A stretch of 64,000 nucleotides of DNA from an uncultured Bacilli bacterium. GTDB taxonomy: Bacteria; Bacillota_I; Bacilli_A; RF39; UBA660. Location of the stretch: NCBI GenBank assembly GCA_934101595.1, contig CAKORR010000001.1:248001-312000 (forward strand), read 5' to 3'. The position numbers and the translations under genes are program-made. How positions within the stretch are numbered: position 1 is the first letter of the stretch; each line of letters starts with the position of its first letter. Below the pieces are notes generated by a model. It searched no databases, had not been told where the DNA came from, and saw only the letters and a program-made list of their open reading frames with translations. Below are positions 23,656 through 32,774 of the stretch, piece by piece.

Positions 23656-24705
23656 TTACTCCTTGTTTTTCTTATGATCAAATAAAATGTCTGTTTTTAG
23701 CACAACAAAAAGCAATAATAATAAAAGAAGAATATAAATAAATGCGGCTAATTTACGATCACCTAAAACAAATAAGATTGAAACAATCGCAAATACTATA
23801 TTAATTGCATAAATTATAAGTACTGACTTTCGTGGAGAGAACTTAAGCTTTAGCAATTGATGATGAAAATGTTCTTTATCAGGTTCACCTATTTTTTTTC
23901 CATGGATTAATCTTCTTAATATAGCTAATGCTGTATCAAAAATTGGAATTGCTAATATTGATAAAGGGATAACCAATGATGTTAATGTTGCAACTTTAAA
24001 TCCTAAAAGAGCTATTACTGCTATAATAAAGCCTAAAAACATACTTCCAGTATCACCAAGATAAATTTTGGCTGGTGGGAAATTATAAACAAGGAAACCT
24101 AGCGTTGCTCCAAACATTATTAAAGATAAGATAATATCTAACCCACCAAGCTTATTTAAAACAAAAGCAATGATAGATATCGTTAAAAAATAAATAGTTG
24201 AAACACCGCCACATAAGCCATCCAAGCCATCAATTAAATTAATGGCATTAATAATTCCTACAATAAAAATAATTGAAACAATATAATTTAGAGGAGATGG
24301 CATTATAAAATATATACCTGGCACAGTTACTTCGGTTAAAAATATTTTTCCATAAAACACTATGACCGAAGCTGCTAGAGTTTGAGCTACTAATTTATGA
24401 CGAGCTTTTAAAGGATTAATTCCATCAAAAACTCCCGTTAGTATTATTATAAAGCTTCCGATTAATATAGAAAACATTTGAGTATTCTTACCAACAAAAA
24501 ACATAAAGGCTATCATAAATGCCATAAAAATGGCTAAACCACCTTGAGTTGGCATTTCTACTTTATTAACTCTTCTTTTATTTGGTTTATCTACAGCACC
24601 TATATGAAAGGCGATTTTTTTAGCGATAGGCACAAATAATGCACTAACTAAAAATGATACTCCTACAATTAGGAAAATATTGTGATTATATACTTCAAAC
24701 GTCAT
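23656..24705 (-). CDS. tagO: Undecaprenyl-phosphate N-acetylhexosamine-1-phosphate transferase (TagO/WecA type)
   Basis: 349 aa, about 11 membrane helices. Motifs in order: KRRVNKVEMPTQGGLAIF (about 40), INLIDGLDGLCGG (about 152), KIYLGDTGSMFLGF (about 210; catalytic Asp) and DKEHFHHQLLK (about 275). It moves GlcNAc-1-P (or a related sugar phosphate) onto undecaprenyl phosphate, the first step for teichoic acid or capsule chains. ATG 24705 is chosen because AAAGGA lies at proper distance; the ATG at 24714 overlaps that site. It is the first gene of the ten-gene operon down to 15964. Confidence 0.95.
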   Translation of the reverse strand: MTFEVYNHNIFLIVGVSFLVSALFVPIAKKIAFHIGAVDKPNKRRVNKVEMPTQGGLAIFMAFMIAFMFFVGKNTQMFSILIGSFIIILTGVFDGINPLKARHKLVAQTLAASVIVFYGKIFLTEVTVPGIYFIMPSPLNYIVSIIFIVGIINAINLIDGLDGLCGGVSTIYFLTISIIAFVLNKLGGLDIILSLIMFGATLGFLVYNFPPAKIYLGDTGSMFLGFIIAVIALLGFKVATLTSLVIPLSILAIPIFDTALAILRRLIHGKKIGEPDKEHFHHQLLKLKFSPRKSVLIIYAINIVFAIVSILFVLGDRKLAAFIYILLLLLLLFVVLKTDILFDHKKNKE

Positions 24706-24724
24706 GTTACACATCCTTTCTAAT

Positions 24725-24730
24725 ATTATA
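24725..24730 (-). promoter_or_regulatory. -10 box of the TagO-led operon
   Basis: TATAAT on the minus strand, 20 bp before the ATG at 24705. The -35 is weak (TTTAGT) and lies in the tail of the terminator at 24744-24769. Confidence 0.5.
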
Positions 24731-24743
24731 ACCCGAAATAAAT

Positions 24744-24769
24744 AAAAACTAAAGTTTTTTTAACTTTAG
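24744..24769 (-). terminator. Terminator after the deacetylase gene
   Basis: CTAAAGTT, five-base loop, AACTTTAG, then TTTTTATTTATTT on the minus strand. It separates the 28692-24790 unit from the TagO-led operon. Confidence 0.85.
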
Positions 24770-24789
24770 CTAATTCATGATTTAAATAA

Positions 24790-25524
24790 TTATAATTTAA
24801 ATGTGATTTTAATTATAAACTTTATGAAATTTGTACTATTATATATTGGCACTCTGGGGATTTCATATGGTTGATCATTTTTAACCGCCCATTTACTCTT
24901 TTGATATAAAAATGCCAATTTATAATTATTATTTTTTAACGCTTTTTTATAATTATCATTTGTTATTCCAAAGGGATATGCATAATAAGAATATTTATCT
25001 TTACCTAATTTTAAATCCTTGTTATATATTTCATAGTCATTACTATAAGCTAAATCCATATTATGCAGATTAGTTCCATGATACATTACATTTATATTTT
25101 TTTCTAACTTTAATTTATCTAATTCTTCCTTTGTCATATAACCATTTTTATCAATCATTCCTTCAATAATAAAAACAGTTGCTTTTAAATTATATTTTTT
25201 TAAAATAGGTACAACGGTATTATAAAAAGAACTAGTACCATCATCAAATGTTAATACTACACTCTTTTTAATTTTTCTTTTGTTATTTTTCCATGAAAAG
25301 AATTCATCAAGAGAAAGAGTATCATACTTATTTTTAGCTATATATTCCATTTGCTTAGTAAATTTTCTAATGCTAATATCAGTATCATTAGATGGATTAT
25401 CCAAAACGCTATGATAAGCCAAAATTGGCACTCCAGTATTTACAACATATATCCTATAAATTATAAAAGCCATTAACATAAGAACAATTACTGAGGCAAT
25501 TATATATATTAATTTCTTTTTCAT
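24790..25524 (-). CDS. Membrane-anchored polysaccharide deacetylase (NodB domain)
   Basis: 244 aa. An N-terminal membrane helix (about 5-24) places the enzyme outside. NodB motifs: PILAYHSV (about 35), VVLTFDDGTSSF (about 93-104; metal-binding and catalytic Asp), MYHGTNLHNM (about 148; H-x-x-x-H site) and YAYPFGITN (about 182). This layout is nearest PgaB/IcaB-like enzymes that de-N-acetylate GlcNAc polymers. It is the last gene of its operon after three glycosyltransferases, so it may modify the exported polymer. The C-terminal part is slightly short. Confidence 0.9.
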   Translation of the reverse strand: MKKKLIYIIASVIVLMLMAFIIYRIYVVNTGVPILAYHSVLDNPSNDTDISIRKFTKQMEYIAKNKYDTLSLDEFFSWKNNKRKIKKSVVLTFDDGTSSFYNTVVPILKKYNLKATVFIIEGMIDKNGYMTKEELDKLKLEKNINVMYHGTNLHNMDLAYSNDYEIYNKDLKLGKDKYSYYAYPFGITNDNYKKALKNNNYKLAFLYQKSKWAVKNDQPYEIPRVPIYNSTNFIKFIIKITFKL

Positions 25525-26708
25525 ATTAATTTTCCCTCTAAAAGATTCTTCCAGGTTTTTATAACTTCCTTTTTTGAAAATTTATTACTAGTTTTTTTAG
25601 CAACTTTGCTTAGTTCTTTTAAATATTCAGGATCTCTTAATATTTCAATTATCTTTTTCGCCATAGCATTCTTATCACGATTGCAAATCAAAAAACCATT
25701 CACACCATTTATAATTAAATCATTGGCACCCTCAGCTGACGTAAAAGAAATACAAGGAACTCCATAATTCATAGATTCAGCTAGTACAAGCCCAAAAGAT
25801 TCGGTAAATGAACCCATCAAAAACAAAGAACTCTTTTTATAATATTCATCAATATAAGTCTGATCTTGATAGCCATGAATTGTTACTGCATTCTCTAGAT
25901 TAAGTTTCTTAATTTCTTTTTCAATATTAAGTCTTTCTTGCCCTTCCCCAATAATATCGTAGTGAATATCGGTAATGACATCATGAACCAATTTAAAAGT
26001 CCTAACTAAATCAATAACGCCTTTTTCTTCCGAAAGTCTTCCAACGGTTATAACTCTATTTAATGGTAAAGACGTTTCGCAAGTAGCTATTTTATCTAAA
26101 AAATTAGGTATTCCAACAACCTTACATTTTAATTTATCTTTATAAAAATTAGCTAACTTTTCACTAACTACAACAAAATAATCTAAATCTTTAGATGATT
26201 TTTTTATTGTTTCAATATATCTTTTATTATTATTATGATGATTATGCTCCCAACCTATTTTAAGACTGTTTTTCGAAGCGTATTTGCCAACTAATGAATT
26301 CAAATAAGGACTCGTTGAGATTATTATGTCACTGCGACAATTCTCAACTTCTTTAATATTTCTTTTTTCTTTTTTATGAAGTAAATTCATGCCTCTTCTA
26401 TAATCTTTTATTAGAGAAATTATCTTTCCCTTACATAGATAATCTTCCCAAATGGCTTTTAAAAGAGTCCTATAATGGTGATTTTTTAATAACGTTCTAT
26501 AACCAGACAACTTTAATGGTAAATTGTTAGCAATTAGATATTTTATGGAAACCCTATCATCTATTTTAAATGCTGGATTAGGAAACAACTTATAAGTTGC
26601 AATTATTTCAACTTCATATTTATCACATAAAGAACTTGCCAAACTACTAACTGCTTTTTCAACTCCACCATAACCTAAATGTAATGTAAAAAAAGTTATT
26701 TTTTTCAT
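25521..26708 (-). CDS. GT4-family glycosyltransferase
   Basis: 395 aa, GT-B. MKKITFFTLHLGYGGVEKAVSSL at the N-terminus holds the GT4 glycine loop; the donor domain has NRVITVGRLSEEKGVIDLV (about 212-230), YDIIGEGQERLNIE and FTESFGLVLAESMNYGVP (about 305-323). The start is the ATG at 26708 with GGTGGGG upstream; a TTG at 26723 would place the start inside that site. It overlaps the deacetylase by four bases. Confidence 0.92.
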   Translation of the reverse strand: MKKITFFTLHLGYGGVEKAVSSLASSLCDKYEVEIIATYKLFPNPAFKIDDRVSIKYLIANNLPLKLSGYRTLLKNHHYRTLLKAIWEDYLCKGKIISLIKDYRRGMNLLHKKEKRNIKEVENCRSDIIISTSPYLNSLVGKYASKNSLKIGWEHNHHNNNKRYIETIKKSSKDLDYFVVVSEKLANFYKDKLKCKVVGIPNFLDKIATCETSLPLNRVITVGRLSEEKGVIDLVRTFKLVHDVITDIHYDIIGEGQERLNIEKEIKKLNLENAVTIHGYQDQTYIDEYYKKSSLFLMGSFTESFGLVLAESMNYGVPCISFTSAEGANDLIINGVNGFLICNRDKNAMAKKIIEILRDPEYLKELSKVAKKTSNKFSKKEVIKTWKNLLEGKLI

Positions 26709-26723
26709 TTTATACCCCACCAA

Positions 26724-27626
26724 CTATAATTTATATTTTATTTTGTATATAAACTTTTTTAATTTTTGTTTTAATGTTTTATTTAATAAATAATTAATTA
26801 ATTTTTCTTTTCGAACTTCTTTTAATATTTTTTCTTGATCAGATTTTTTTAATGAATTTAGTTTTATAAATATGCTATTAGCAATAAAGCTATTAAAATA
26901 ATCTATATATTCTTTTTTAACATTCATTACACTAACATTTTTTATTTCTTCCATACCTTGCATGAAAACATCTTCACATTTTTTATAATTATTATCATAT
27001 TTTTTATCATTCATTATACTACCAGGACGTTTATAATAATAATAGCCCACAGTATTAATAGCACTAACACTACCAGCTTTAAAAATGATTTCAGGAATTA
27101 CACCAAAATCTTCATGATAGCGATTTTCTTTAAATTGATATTTTTTTATATAATCTCTTTTAAAAAAATAAAGAGAAGCCATTTCTACATATTTAAATTT
27201 GCAAATATTTTTAAAAGCTTCATACCCTAAAAGCTTTCGAAATTCTTTTATAGAATATGGTATTAACTTGTCATCATCAATACTTAATGAAATTCTTATG
27301 ATATCTTCATTGTCAATAAACTTATTAACAGTTTTTAAAATATCTTTATCTAAATAGTCATCACTATCTAAAAAATATACATAGTCACCACTAGCGTGTT
27401 TTAACCCGTTATTTCTGGCATAGGATAATCCCTTGTTTTTCTCTTTTATGTATATAACATTATCATATTCTTTAATTATCTCATCCGTATTGCCTAAGGA
27501 GCCATCATTAACAACTATTATTTCATAATTTTTATATGAATTATTAATTACACTATCTAAGCATTTTCTTAAGTACTCTTCAGTGTTGTAAACAGGAATT
27601 ATAATGCTAAATTTATTATTCTTCAT
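26724..27626 (-). CDS. GT2-family glycosyltransferase
   Basis: 300 aa, GT-A. FSIIIPVYNTEEYLRKCLDS, IVVNDGSLGNTDEII, EKNKGLSYARNNGLKHASG and YFLDSDDYLDKD are the nucleotide-sugar and metal-binding motifs. It starts inside the end of the upstream GT4 (11-bp overlap) without a clear Shine-Dalgarno, so it probably relies on coupled translation. C-terminal part basic and Lys-rich. Specificity unknown. Confidence 0.92.
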   Translation of the reverse strand: MKNNKFSIIIPVYNTEEYLRKCLDSVINNSYKNYEIIVVNDGSLGNTDEIIKEYDNVIYIKEKNKGLSYARNNGLKHASGDYVYFLDSDDYLDKDILKTVNKFIDNEDIIRISLSIDDDKLIPYSIKEFRKLLGYEAFKNICKFKYVEMASLYFFKRDYIKKYQFKENRYHEDFGVIPEIIFKAGSVSAINTVGYYYYKRPGSIMNDKKYDNNYKKCEDVFMQGMEEIKNVSVMNVKKEYIDYFNSFIANSIFIKLNSLKKSDQEKILKEVRKEKLINYLLNKTLKQKLKKFIYKIKYKL

Positions 27627-28692
27627 GTAAATCGCTTATTATCCTTTCTATATTTTTAATTCTTTTCTTATTAATTGTATTAAAGTTTATCTTTTCTGGC
27701 TTGAATTTTTTTATTTTGGCTAAATTCTTATATAAATCTTTTTCTTTTGAAACAATTCCAAAGCGATTATTTATACTTATAAATTCATCACTAACATCAA
27801 TGGTAGTAAGAATAGGTTTTTCTAAGAGGATGGCTTCATTATATACTTGGGGAAACCCTTCATATTTCGAAGTTAAAATAACAAATGACGAAGCTTTTAT
27901 AAACTTATATGGGTTTTTATTAGATCCCCAAAAAGTAACATTTGTTAAACTCATATTGTTAGCCTTATTCTTTAAAGATTCTAAATCTATTCCGTCTCCC
28001 ACTAACCAAAATTCTAAATTATCACCATCTTCTTGACATTTCTTTGCCAAATCAAGAATTATGGATATTCTTTTCACTTTTTCATCCATTCTTCCAACGT
28101 ATAGACAAATATTTTTGCTATCATTTGAAGATCCTGCATTATCTATTACTTCAGATACATTTATAAGATTATTAATTGTAACACTTTTATTTGCTATATC
28201 TTTATAGTATAAAGCTAAGTCATTTTTAGCCTCATTGGATACGAAAATAATCTTGTCGAATTTATTAATTTTTCTTTCGTCGAAAAAATTATAAATTAAA
28301 TTCTTATCATTATTGAATGCCATTACATAATTACTATGAACATAATAAATTCTTTTTTTTGCAGCACTTAAACTTGTAAATACCGATGGGAGTGAATATG
28401 TCGCATAGCATATTGAAACATCGTATTTATTCTTGTTTTTTAATATAAATATAAATCTTTTTATTAGATTAACTATTTTTCTTATAAAACCAACTTTAAT
28501 ATTAGATGGGTGATACTCTTTTAAAATAACCATGTCTTTTATTTCATTTAAATATATTCCTCTTATATTTTCCAAACAAAGAGTTATTTCAAATTTTTCT
28601 TTATCAAGCATTTTAATTAGATTTACTAACGACTTTTCAATTCCCCCATAATTTAGATCATATGATGAAATAAATAGCTTTATTTTCTTCAT
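27616..28692 (-). CDS. GT4-family glycosyltransferase, first gene of its operon
   Basis: 358 aa, GT-B. MKKIKLFISSYDLNYGGIEKSLVNL opens the acceptor domain; the donor side has NICLYVGRMDEKVKRISIIL, FWLVGDGIDLESLKN and TSKYEGFPQVYNEAILLEKP (EX7E-like). ATG 28692 is taken because AAAGGGTGAG lies right before it; the frame from 28740 runs through a T-tract and terminator and is not plausible. A TATAAT box lies at 28709-28714. Confidence 0.92.
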   Translation of the reverse strand: MKKIKLFISSYDLNYGGIEKSLVNLIKMLDKEKFEITLCLENIRGIYLNEIKDMVILKEYHPSNIKVGFIRKIVNLIKRFIFILKNKNKYDVSICYATYSLPSVFTSLSAAKKRIYYVHSNYVMAFNNDKNLIYNFFDERKINKFDKIIFVSNEAKNDLALYYKDIANKSVTINNLINVSEVIDNAGSSNDSKNICLYVGRMDEKVKRISIILDLAKKCQEDGDNLEFWLVGDGIDLESLKNKANNMSLTNVTFWGSNKNPYKFIKASSFVILTSKYEGFPQVYNEAILLEKPILTTIDVSDEFISINNRFGIVSKEKDLYKNLAKIKKFKPEKINFNTINKKRIKNIERIISDLHEE

Positions 28693-28708
28693 GTTACTCA
28701 CCCTTTTC

Positions 28709-28714
28709 ATTATA
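28709..28714 (-). promoter_or_regulatory. -10 box before the GT4 gene at 28692
   Basis: TATAAT on the minus strand 16 bp ahead of the ATG, directly after the T-tract of the preceding terminator. No convincing -35. Confidence 0.45.
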
Positions 28715-28718
28715 TAAT

Positions 28719-28748
28719 AAAAAAAAAAGAAAATCATCAACGACTTTC
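28719..28748 (-). terminator. Terminator of the DPM/Glf operon
   Basis: GAAAGTC, six-base loop, GATTTTC (one G-U pair) and ten T on the minus strand, 30 bp after the stop of the GT2 at 28780. Confidence 0.85.
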
Positions 28749-28779
28749 CATTAAGTTAATAAATATTAGCATTAATAAG

Positions 28780-29820
28780 CTACCATTTAATATCAACTTT
28801 TAATTTTAATATCATAAATCTATATAAACTTAGAAAAACTCTAAATAACCCAAAGCGGTAAAACTGTCTAACCACCCATAATTTAAAATTCGCACCTTTA
28901 TTTTTTAAAACATATGATAATTTTATGTATTTTGAATTGCGCCAAGTTGGAAAATAATCATCTAAAAATTTAGTGTTATTTTTTATTACCTCTTTTAAGT
29001 TGCAAGTTTTATCATCCGACATTCTGTACATTAATGATACACCTAAATGTAAAAATGCTTCGGCATCCAATATTGGTAGCATAACAACTCTATTCTCGCT
29101 ATTTTCATAGACCTTTCGAACTTGAATCATTGCATCATATGTTGATTCCAATAATTCCTTTTTCACAGTATTTATTATAGAGTCAGATCTAACCATATAA
29201 TAAACAAGGCTTTCGTTTATAAATACTATTTTGTTTGCATTTATATATGTTAATAGTAAAAACATTAAATCATCTAAAACTTTCGGAGGCCTTTCTAAAT
29301 CAACAGCATCTTTTAATAAGTTGGCTTTATATAACTTATTCCATGGCGCTCCATTAAGTTCTAAAATTGCTCCTGGATTTTTTTTCATATCTATAACTAA
29401 TTTTTCGCTTTTGCACATTTCTCTAGAATATAATTTTCCAGTTTCTAAATCAATACGATCAAATCCACATACAGATATATCAGCTTTCTTCTTTTTCGCA
29501 GCGTTATATAGCTTTTCACAATAATCTAAAGCAACATAATCATCCGAATCAACAAAGCCTATGTATTCTCCTTTTGCAATTTTTATTCCATCCTTACGGC
29601 CTTTCCATACACCTTCATTTTTTTTGTCAATAATTACTATTTTATCACCATATTTTTTCTTATAATCTTTTAAAATCTTCAAACAATTATCTGGACTACC
29701 ATCATTAATACAAATAGCTTCTACTCCATCAAGAGTTTGGTTTACTAAAGAATCTAAGCATCTTGGCAAATATGCTTCAACTTTATAACAAGGCACAATT
29801 ATACTTACTTTAACTTTCAT
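28780..29820 (-). CDS. GT2-family glycosyltransferase
   Basis: 346 aa, GT-A. VSIIVPCYKVEAYLPRCLDS, ICINDGSPDNCL, KKNEGVWKGRKDGIKIAKG and YIGFVDSDDYVALDYCEKL. Where relatives have NGGLSxARN it has NEGVWKGRKDG, so it is a divergent branch. The C-terminus is basic with hydrophobic patches. It follows glf by 24 bp with a strong GGGAGG site; coupling with UDP-galactopyranose mutase makes galactofuranose a candidate donor, which is an inference from position only. Confidence 0.92.
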   Translation of the reverse strand: MKVKVSIIVPCYKVEAYLPRCLDSLVNQTLDGVEAICINDGSPDNCLKILKDYKKKYGDKIVIIDKKNEGVWKGRKDGIKIAKGEYIGFVDSDDYVALDYCEKLYNAAKKKKADISVCGFDRIDLETGKLYSREMCKSEKLVIDMKKNPGAILELNGAPWNKLYKANLLKDAVDLERPPKVLDDLMFLLLTYINANKIVFINESLVYYMVRSDSIINTVKKELLESTYDAMIQVRKVYENSENRVVMLPILDAEAFLHLGVSLMYRMSDDKTCNLKEVIKNNTKFLDDYFPTWRNSKYIKLSYVLKNKGANFKLWVVRQFYRFGLFRVFLSLYRFMILKLKVDIKW

Positions 29821-29844
29821 AATAACCTCCCACTTCCTTACTAT

Positions 29845-30993
29845 TTATTTAATTTTTTTATATAATTCTAAAGCTCTATCTATCGCATCATCCATATTGT
29901 AATATTTATATTCTGCTAGCCTACCACACAAATATAAATTTTTATATTTTTTTAAAGCTTCGACATACTTATTATATAAAGCGTTATTAGCTTCGTTATT
30001 AATTGCGTAATAAGGAATTGAATTTGAATCATTTGCAATATATTTTTTTGGATATTCTTTTAAAATAACAGTTTTATCACTCAAAAATTCGTTAGATAAA
30101 TATTTAAACTCTGTTATTCTTGTAAAATCTTCATCATTAGGATAATTAACTACAGATACAGGTTGATAAAATGGGATTTTCTTAGTTTCAAATACCAAAT
30201 TTAAAGATCTATATGGTAACTCTCCAAATTTATAATTTAATAATTCATCAACTAAACCAGTATAAATAACCTTTCCATTAAACTCTTTATTCTCAAAATA
30301 AACCTTTCCATCTTTTAATTCGATTTTATCTAACGCATTGCAACCCGTTTCAATTTTAATATTTTGTGATGACAACATATTATTAAAAATCTCTGTAAAA
30401 CCATTTTTGGGCATAAATTGGAACTTATCTCCGAAATATCTATCATCATAGCCTAACAATACAGGAACTCTATTAATAACGCTCTTATCAACATTTTCAA
30501 TAGGAATCTGCCATTGCTTTGCAGTGTAATGTACAAAAACTTTTTCAAACACATATTGGCCAAACTCTTTGATTTTTTCATCTTCATCCTGTATTAATTC
30601 TAAAATTGATACCTTACTTCCATACTCATACTTTGATAATAATTTTTCTTTAATTTCTTTAACATCATCACCGTCAAATAGCAATTCTAATGATTTAAAA
30701 TTGAAAGGAATGGGAACTAGTTTTCCATCGATCTTTCCTAATACTCTATGTTCATAGAAAAACCAATCGCCAAATTGTTTTAAATAATCAAAAACATGCT
30801 CTTTAGAAGTATGAAAAATATGCGGACCATATCTGTGCACTCTTTCTCCATTTTCATAATCTTCATACATATTACCACCAATATGATTTCTTTTTTCCAA
30901 AATTAAAACTTTCTTTCCATCGGATGCAAATTGCTCAGCTAATGTTGATCCACAAAAACCAGCTCCAATAATTATTACATCATAATTTTTCAT
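29845..30993 (-). CDS. glf: UDP-galactopyranose mutase
   Basis: 382 aa, the usual length. FAD-binding VIIIGAGFCGSTLAEQFA at the N-terminus, LEKRNHIGGNMYEDY (about 32), RYGPHIFHTSKEHVFDYL (about 55-72), and the C-terminal LYLCGRLAEYKYYNMDDAI (about 350). It interconverts UDP-galactopyranose and UDP-galactofuranose, so the surface polymer very likely contains galactofuranose. It lies in an operon with a DPM-like GT, DUF2304 and SMR-like proteins and a GT2. Confidence 0.97.
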   Translation of the reverse strand: MKNYDVIIIGAGFCGSTLAEQFASDGKKVLILEKRNHIGGNMYEDYENGERVHRYGPHIFHTSKEHVFDYLKQFGDWFFYEHRVLGKIDGKLVPIPFNFKSLELLFDGDDVKEIKEKLLSKYEYGSKVSILELIQDEDEKIKEFGQYVFEKVFVHYTAKQWQIPIENVDKSVINRVPVLLGYDDRYFGDKFQFMPKNGFTEIFNNMLSSQNIKIETGCNALDKIELKDGKVYFENKEFNGKVIYTGLVDELLNYKFGELPYRSLNLVFETKKIPFYQPVSVVNYPNDEDFTRITEFKYLSNEFLSDKTVILKEYPKKYIANDSNSIPYYAINNEANNALYNKYVEALKKYKNLYLCGRLAEYKYYNMDDAIDRALELYKKIK

Positions 30994-31005
30994 GCTTTCT
31001 TCTCC

Positions 31006-31356
31006 TTATCTTGATAAAGATGTCACTACAACACCACTTATAATTAAAATAATTCCGATCCATGATGACATTGATACATTTTCTTTAAATACCAATATAC
31101 CTATTATTATAATTAAAATTTGACTTATTCCGGTTGTTATTGGAACTATTCTCGATAAATCATAAGTAACCAACAACTTTTGCCATAACAAAAAACTAAC
31201 AATATAACATAAAAAACCTAAAGTAGTTACATAACCAATTTTAAAAGATATTCCATTTTTTAACCCTAATGATAATGAGTTTCCTCCCAATTTCATCAAA
31301 GTTATTCCGGTTGTCGTAAATAATAAATAAACAATTGTCAAGATATACTTTAACAT
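31006..31356 (-). CDS. Four-helix SMR/EamA-like membrane protein
   Basis: 116 aa with four membrane helices, like the small multidrug resistance and ArnE/ArnF proteins: LKYILTIVYLLFTTTGITLM, then YVTTLGFLCYIVSFLLWQK, then ISQILIIIIGILVFKE, then SSWIGIILIISGVVVTS. In glycan loci proteins of this size often move undecaprenyl-phosphate-linked sugars across the membrane. The neighbours are a DPM-like GT (which would make such a lipid-linked sugar) and DUF2304. The role as a flippase is inferred from context. Confidence 0.8.
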   Translation of the reverse strand: MLKYILTIVYLLFTTTGITLMKLGGNSLSLGLKNGISFKIGYVTTLGFLCYIVSFLLWQKLLVTYDLSRIVPITTGISQILIIIIGILVFKENVSMSSWIGIILIISGVVVTSLSR

Positions 31357-31374
31357 ATTATACTTACAGCCTTT

Positions 31375-31698
31375 CTATTTTTCACTTTTTATAATTGAAA
31401 CTTGTTGAGCTAGCTCAATAATTTTTTCTTGTTGTTCAGATAATTTTTTGCTATTTCTAAAATTAATAAAAGTTAAAAATATAATGCAAAAAACAAAGAA
31501 TAATGAAGGAGGATACTCTACTCCAAATATTTTAGCTAGCCAATTTATAGAATATGGGAATATTGCTAACAGTAACATTACTACTGACGCAACTAGCCAC
31601 CAAAAACTTTCTTTAATTGAAAATTTCTTTTTCCTAACTTCAGCTATTATGTATATCATGCAAATTAAAGCCATTATTATAAAATACATTTTTTTCAT
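31375..31698 (-). CDS. DUF2304 membrane protein
   Basis: 107 aa with about three membrane helices and a charged C-terminal tail. KKKFSIKESFWWLVASVVMLLLAIFP is typical of DUF2304, which is regularly found directly after DPM-like GT2 genes. Its biochemical role is unknown; a membrane partner of the GT is the usual guess. Its first base overlaps the stop of the GT gene. Confidence 0.82.
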   Translation of the reverse strand: MKKMYFIIMALICMIYIIAEVRKKKFSIKESFWWLVASVVMLLLAIFPYSINWLAKIFGVEYPPSLFFVFCIIFLTFINFRNSKKLSEQQEKIIELAQQVSIIKSEK

Positions 31699-32420
31699 TA
31701 TTTTACACTCTTCTTTCTTGATGTTCTTATTAATATAAATACTATTGTATATACCATGTTTATCATATATTTAATTGGTTTAATTATGCCACCATGCATA
31801 CTTTCGCCGGCTTCACGTAATCTCATCTTAACAGGTATTTCTTCAATTTTATATCCTTCTAATAACATTTCTATTATTAAATTTGCATCTGGAAATTCTG
31901 GATAATTTCCCATTTTAGAATATTTTTCAATCACAGTTTTATTTAGACATTGAAACCCTGATAAAGGATCGGCAATTTTCTTTTTGCAAAATATTTTTAT
32001 GAAAACTTCAAATATTTTAGTTCCAATTCTTCTAAATAAAGGACAAGGATACCCCATATCTTTTAAATATCTTGATCCAATAACAATATCACAATTCGTT
32101 TTTTTCATATGCATTAGTAGCTTTTCTGCTTCTTTTGCAATATGTTGACCGTCAGCATCAAATTGTATAACATAATCATAATTATTCTCATATGCATATT
32201 TTAAACCGGTTTGAACAGCCATTGCATAGCGCATATTAAAAACATTTGTAATACATTTAACCTTGTTTTTCTTTACTATTTCTGCCGTATTATCTTTGGA
32301 GCAATCATTTATTACCAAAATATCCGCATAGTCTACTTCTTTTTTTATTTCTTTTAACACTTTTTCAATATTCTCAGCCTCATTATAAGCTGGAATAACG
32401 AATAATACTTTTTCTTTCAC
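31698..32420 (-). CDS. DPM1-like GT2 (polyprenyl-phosphate glycosyltransferase)
   Basis: 240 aa. VLFVIPAYNEAENIEKVLKE, LVINDCSKDNTAEI, QFDADGQHIAKEAEKL (the DxD region, about 93) and GSRYLKDMGYPCPLFRRIG are the dolichol-phosphate mannosyltransferase pattern; ADPLSGFQCLNK is also typical. It lacks C-terminal membrane helices apart from a weak hydrophobic end. It should make a polyprenyl-phosphate-linked sugar. The start is GTG 32420 with AAAGGAG eight bases upstream. It leads the operon with DUF2304, SMR-like, glf and a GT2. Confidence 0.92.
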   Translation of the reverse strand: MKEKVLFVIPAYNEAENIEKVLKEIKKEVDYADILVINDCSKDNTAEIVKKNKVKCITNVFNMRYAMAVQTGLKYAYENNYDYVIQFDADGQHIAKEAEKLLMHMKKTNCDIVIGSRYLKDMGYPCPLFRRIGTKIFEVFIKIFCKKKIADPLSGFQCLNKTVIEKYSKMGNYPEFPDANLIIEMLLEGYKIEEIPVKMRLREAGESMHGGIIKPIKYMINMVYTIVFILIRTSRKKSVK

Positions 32421-32711
32421 TTATAGTACTCCTTTATTTATACTTTTCCATATTTAATAATCATCTTGTATTGGTTACTTTATTCTTTCAAATTAAGCAA
32501 ATATTATATATTGCTTCAATATGCAAAAGTAATGACTCCTTTTTTATATTTCAATACAAATTAGATAACCAAAAAATGGATTATATTTTTCTTTTATAAC
32601 AACCATACTTTAATTAAAAATATGTCCTTTTTATCTTCTTTTTTATTGTATCACTTAATGATACATTAAGCAAATTATTATTTGTTTTAAGCTATAATTT
32701 TAAAATGATAA
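32421..32711. other. Intergenic promoter region with nested inverted repeats
   Basis: No gene seen. It must hold the promoter of the DPM-like operon. At 32647-32670 two overlapping inverted repeats occur: TGTATCA, CTTAA, TGATACA (32647-32665) and CTTAATG, ATA, CATTAAG (32654-32670). The two folds exclude each other, so a regulatory role is possible. Confidence 0.5.
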
Positions 32712-32750
32712 CAAAAAAAATAGTTTAGTAATTGAATTGCTAAACTATTT
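32712..32750 (-). terminator. Terminator of the 43724-32775 operon
   Basis: AAATAGTTTAG...CTAAACTATTT, an 11-bp stem with an 11-base loop and an adjoining T-tract on the minus strand, after the acyltransferase stop. Confidence 0.85.
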
Positions 32751-32774
32751 TTCAACAAATATTTATAAATAATT

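Noticed and set aside
28693..28740. Longer N-terminus (MMIFFFFYYIMKRVSN) for the GT4 gene at 27616
   Set aside because: It reads through a terminator T-tract and the -10 region; the ATG at 28692 has a strong ribosome site and the family's usual start.
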